Source: Gallionella sp.
GTDB lineage: Bacteria > Pseudomonadota > Gammaproteobacteria > Burkholderiales > Gallionellaceae
Assembly (NCBI GenBank): GCA_030682375.1
Contig: JAUXOL010000013.1
Coordinates: forward strand, 230,051 to 294,050
DNA length: 64,000 nucleotides
Reading direction: 5' to 3'
Under the pieces are notes generated by a model. The model was not told the DNA's origin. It made no database searches and was given only the letters and a program-made list of their open reading frames with translations. A program made the position numbers and the translations under genes. Positions 63,841 through 64,000 of this stretch are shown piece by piece (the first letter of the stretch is position 1; each line of letters begins with the position of its first letter).

Positions 63841-64000
63841 TTAGTCTTTCCCGAACAAGTCCCGACTATAGACCTTGTCCGCCACGTCGCGGATATCGTC
63901 GGTGATACGGTTGGCCACGATCACATCCGCCTGCTGCTTGAACTGCGCCAGATCGTTCACCACCCGCGAGCGGAAGAACTCCGGCTCTTTCAGGGCGGGC
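63841..64000 (-). CDS. UDP-glucose 6-dehydrogenase, C-terminal fragment (continues beyond window)
   Basis: The reverse strand reads ...[18 protein letters not shown], then VIVANR, and ends [10 protein letters not shown]. This matches the C-terminus of Ugd-type nucleotide-sugar dehydrogenases. The N-terminal part lies to the right of the window. The enzyme makes UDP-glucuronate, which a transferase of this cluster could use. Confidence 0.82.
   Translation of the reverse strand, partial: PALKEPEFFRSRVVNDLAQFKQQADVIVANRITDDIRDVADKVYSRDLFGKD

Overview
The window looks like chromosomal DNA of a chemolithotrophic, sulfur-oxidizing betaproteobacterium. The gene set (soxYZAXB without soxCD, fccAB, sqr, soeABC, aprMBA-sat) and the style of the proteins fit the Nitrosomonadales (Gallionellaceae/Sulfuricellaceae type). 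The taxonomic placement is inference from gene content, not a search result.

Layout. (1) 0-8.3 kb, minus strand: a sox unit read as tusA, dsrE2, FadL-type porin, soxY, soxZ, soxA, soxX, soxB, DUF302 protein and a PhnD-domain membrane sensor cut by the window edge. Hairpins separate the porin, YZ, AX and B blocks. (2) 8.4-11.0 kb, minus: a second soxYZ pair followed by a flavocytochrome c sulfide dehydrogenase (cytochrome and flavoprotein). (3) 11.2-19.6 kb, minus: an SLC13 permease, a SulP permease and the sulfite dehydrogenase soeABC. (4) 19.9-24.5 kb, plus: sat, aprM, aprB, aprA. (5) 24.5-30.6 kb: small accessory genes (SlyD, TPR, DUF4279, HIT, a DsrC-family protein lacking both C-terminal cysteines, phosphohexomutase, rhodanese) with some decayed or repeated intergenic DNA. 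(6) 31.0-34.4 kb, plus: a soluble NarX/NarL-like two-component system, then sulfide:quinone oxidoreductase. (7) 34.4-64 kb, minus: a surface-polysaccharide region with a gfcABCD-like export module (gfcC, gfcD and a PAP2 phosphatase apparently fused), a WcaJ-type initiating transferase, glycosyltransferases, methyltransferases, Wzx, a Wzy-like protein, and a legionaminic-acid pathway (legB, legC, legH-like, legI, legG, ptmE-like, legF) ending at a UDP-glucose dehydrogenase fragment.

How it works together. Sulfide can enter through SQR and flavocytochrome c, and thiosulfate through SoxAX/YZ/B. Because soxCD is absent here, sulfane sulfur is expected to go to the cytoplasm, where TusA and DsrE2 act as carriers. 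The oxidizing reductase (dsr or sHdr) is not in this window. Sulfite can be oxidized by SoeABC, or by AprMBA plus Sat with substrate-level ATP formation. SulP and SLC13 proteins may export the sulfate.

The most interesting signal is regulatory. A 16-bp palindrome, close to TARCCC-N4-GGGYTA, occurs as a tandem pair in five intergenic regions: upstream of tusA-sox, of soxYZ2-fcc, between soeA and sat, upstream of the two-component system, and upstream of sqr. The pairs are spaced 22 bp (two cases) or 25 bp (three cases). The 7-2-7 geometry resembles NarL-family sites, and a NarL-family regulator is encoded between two of the pairs. This suggests an undescribed sulfur-oxidation regulon, which is inference until tested.
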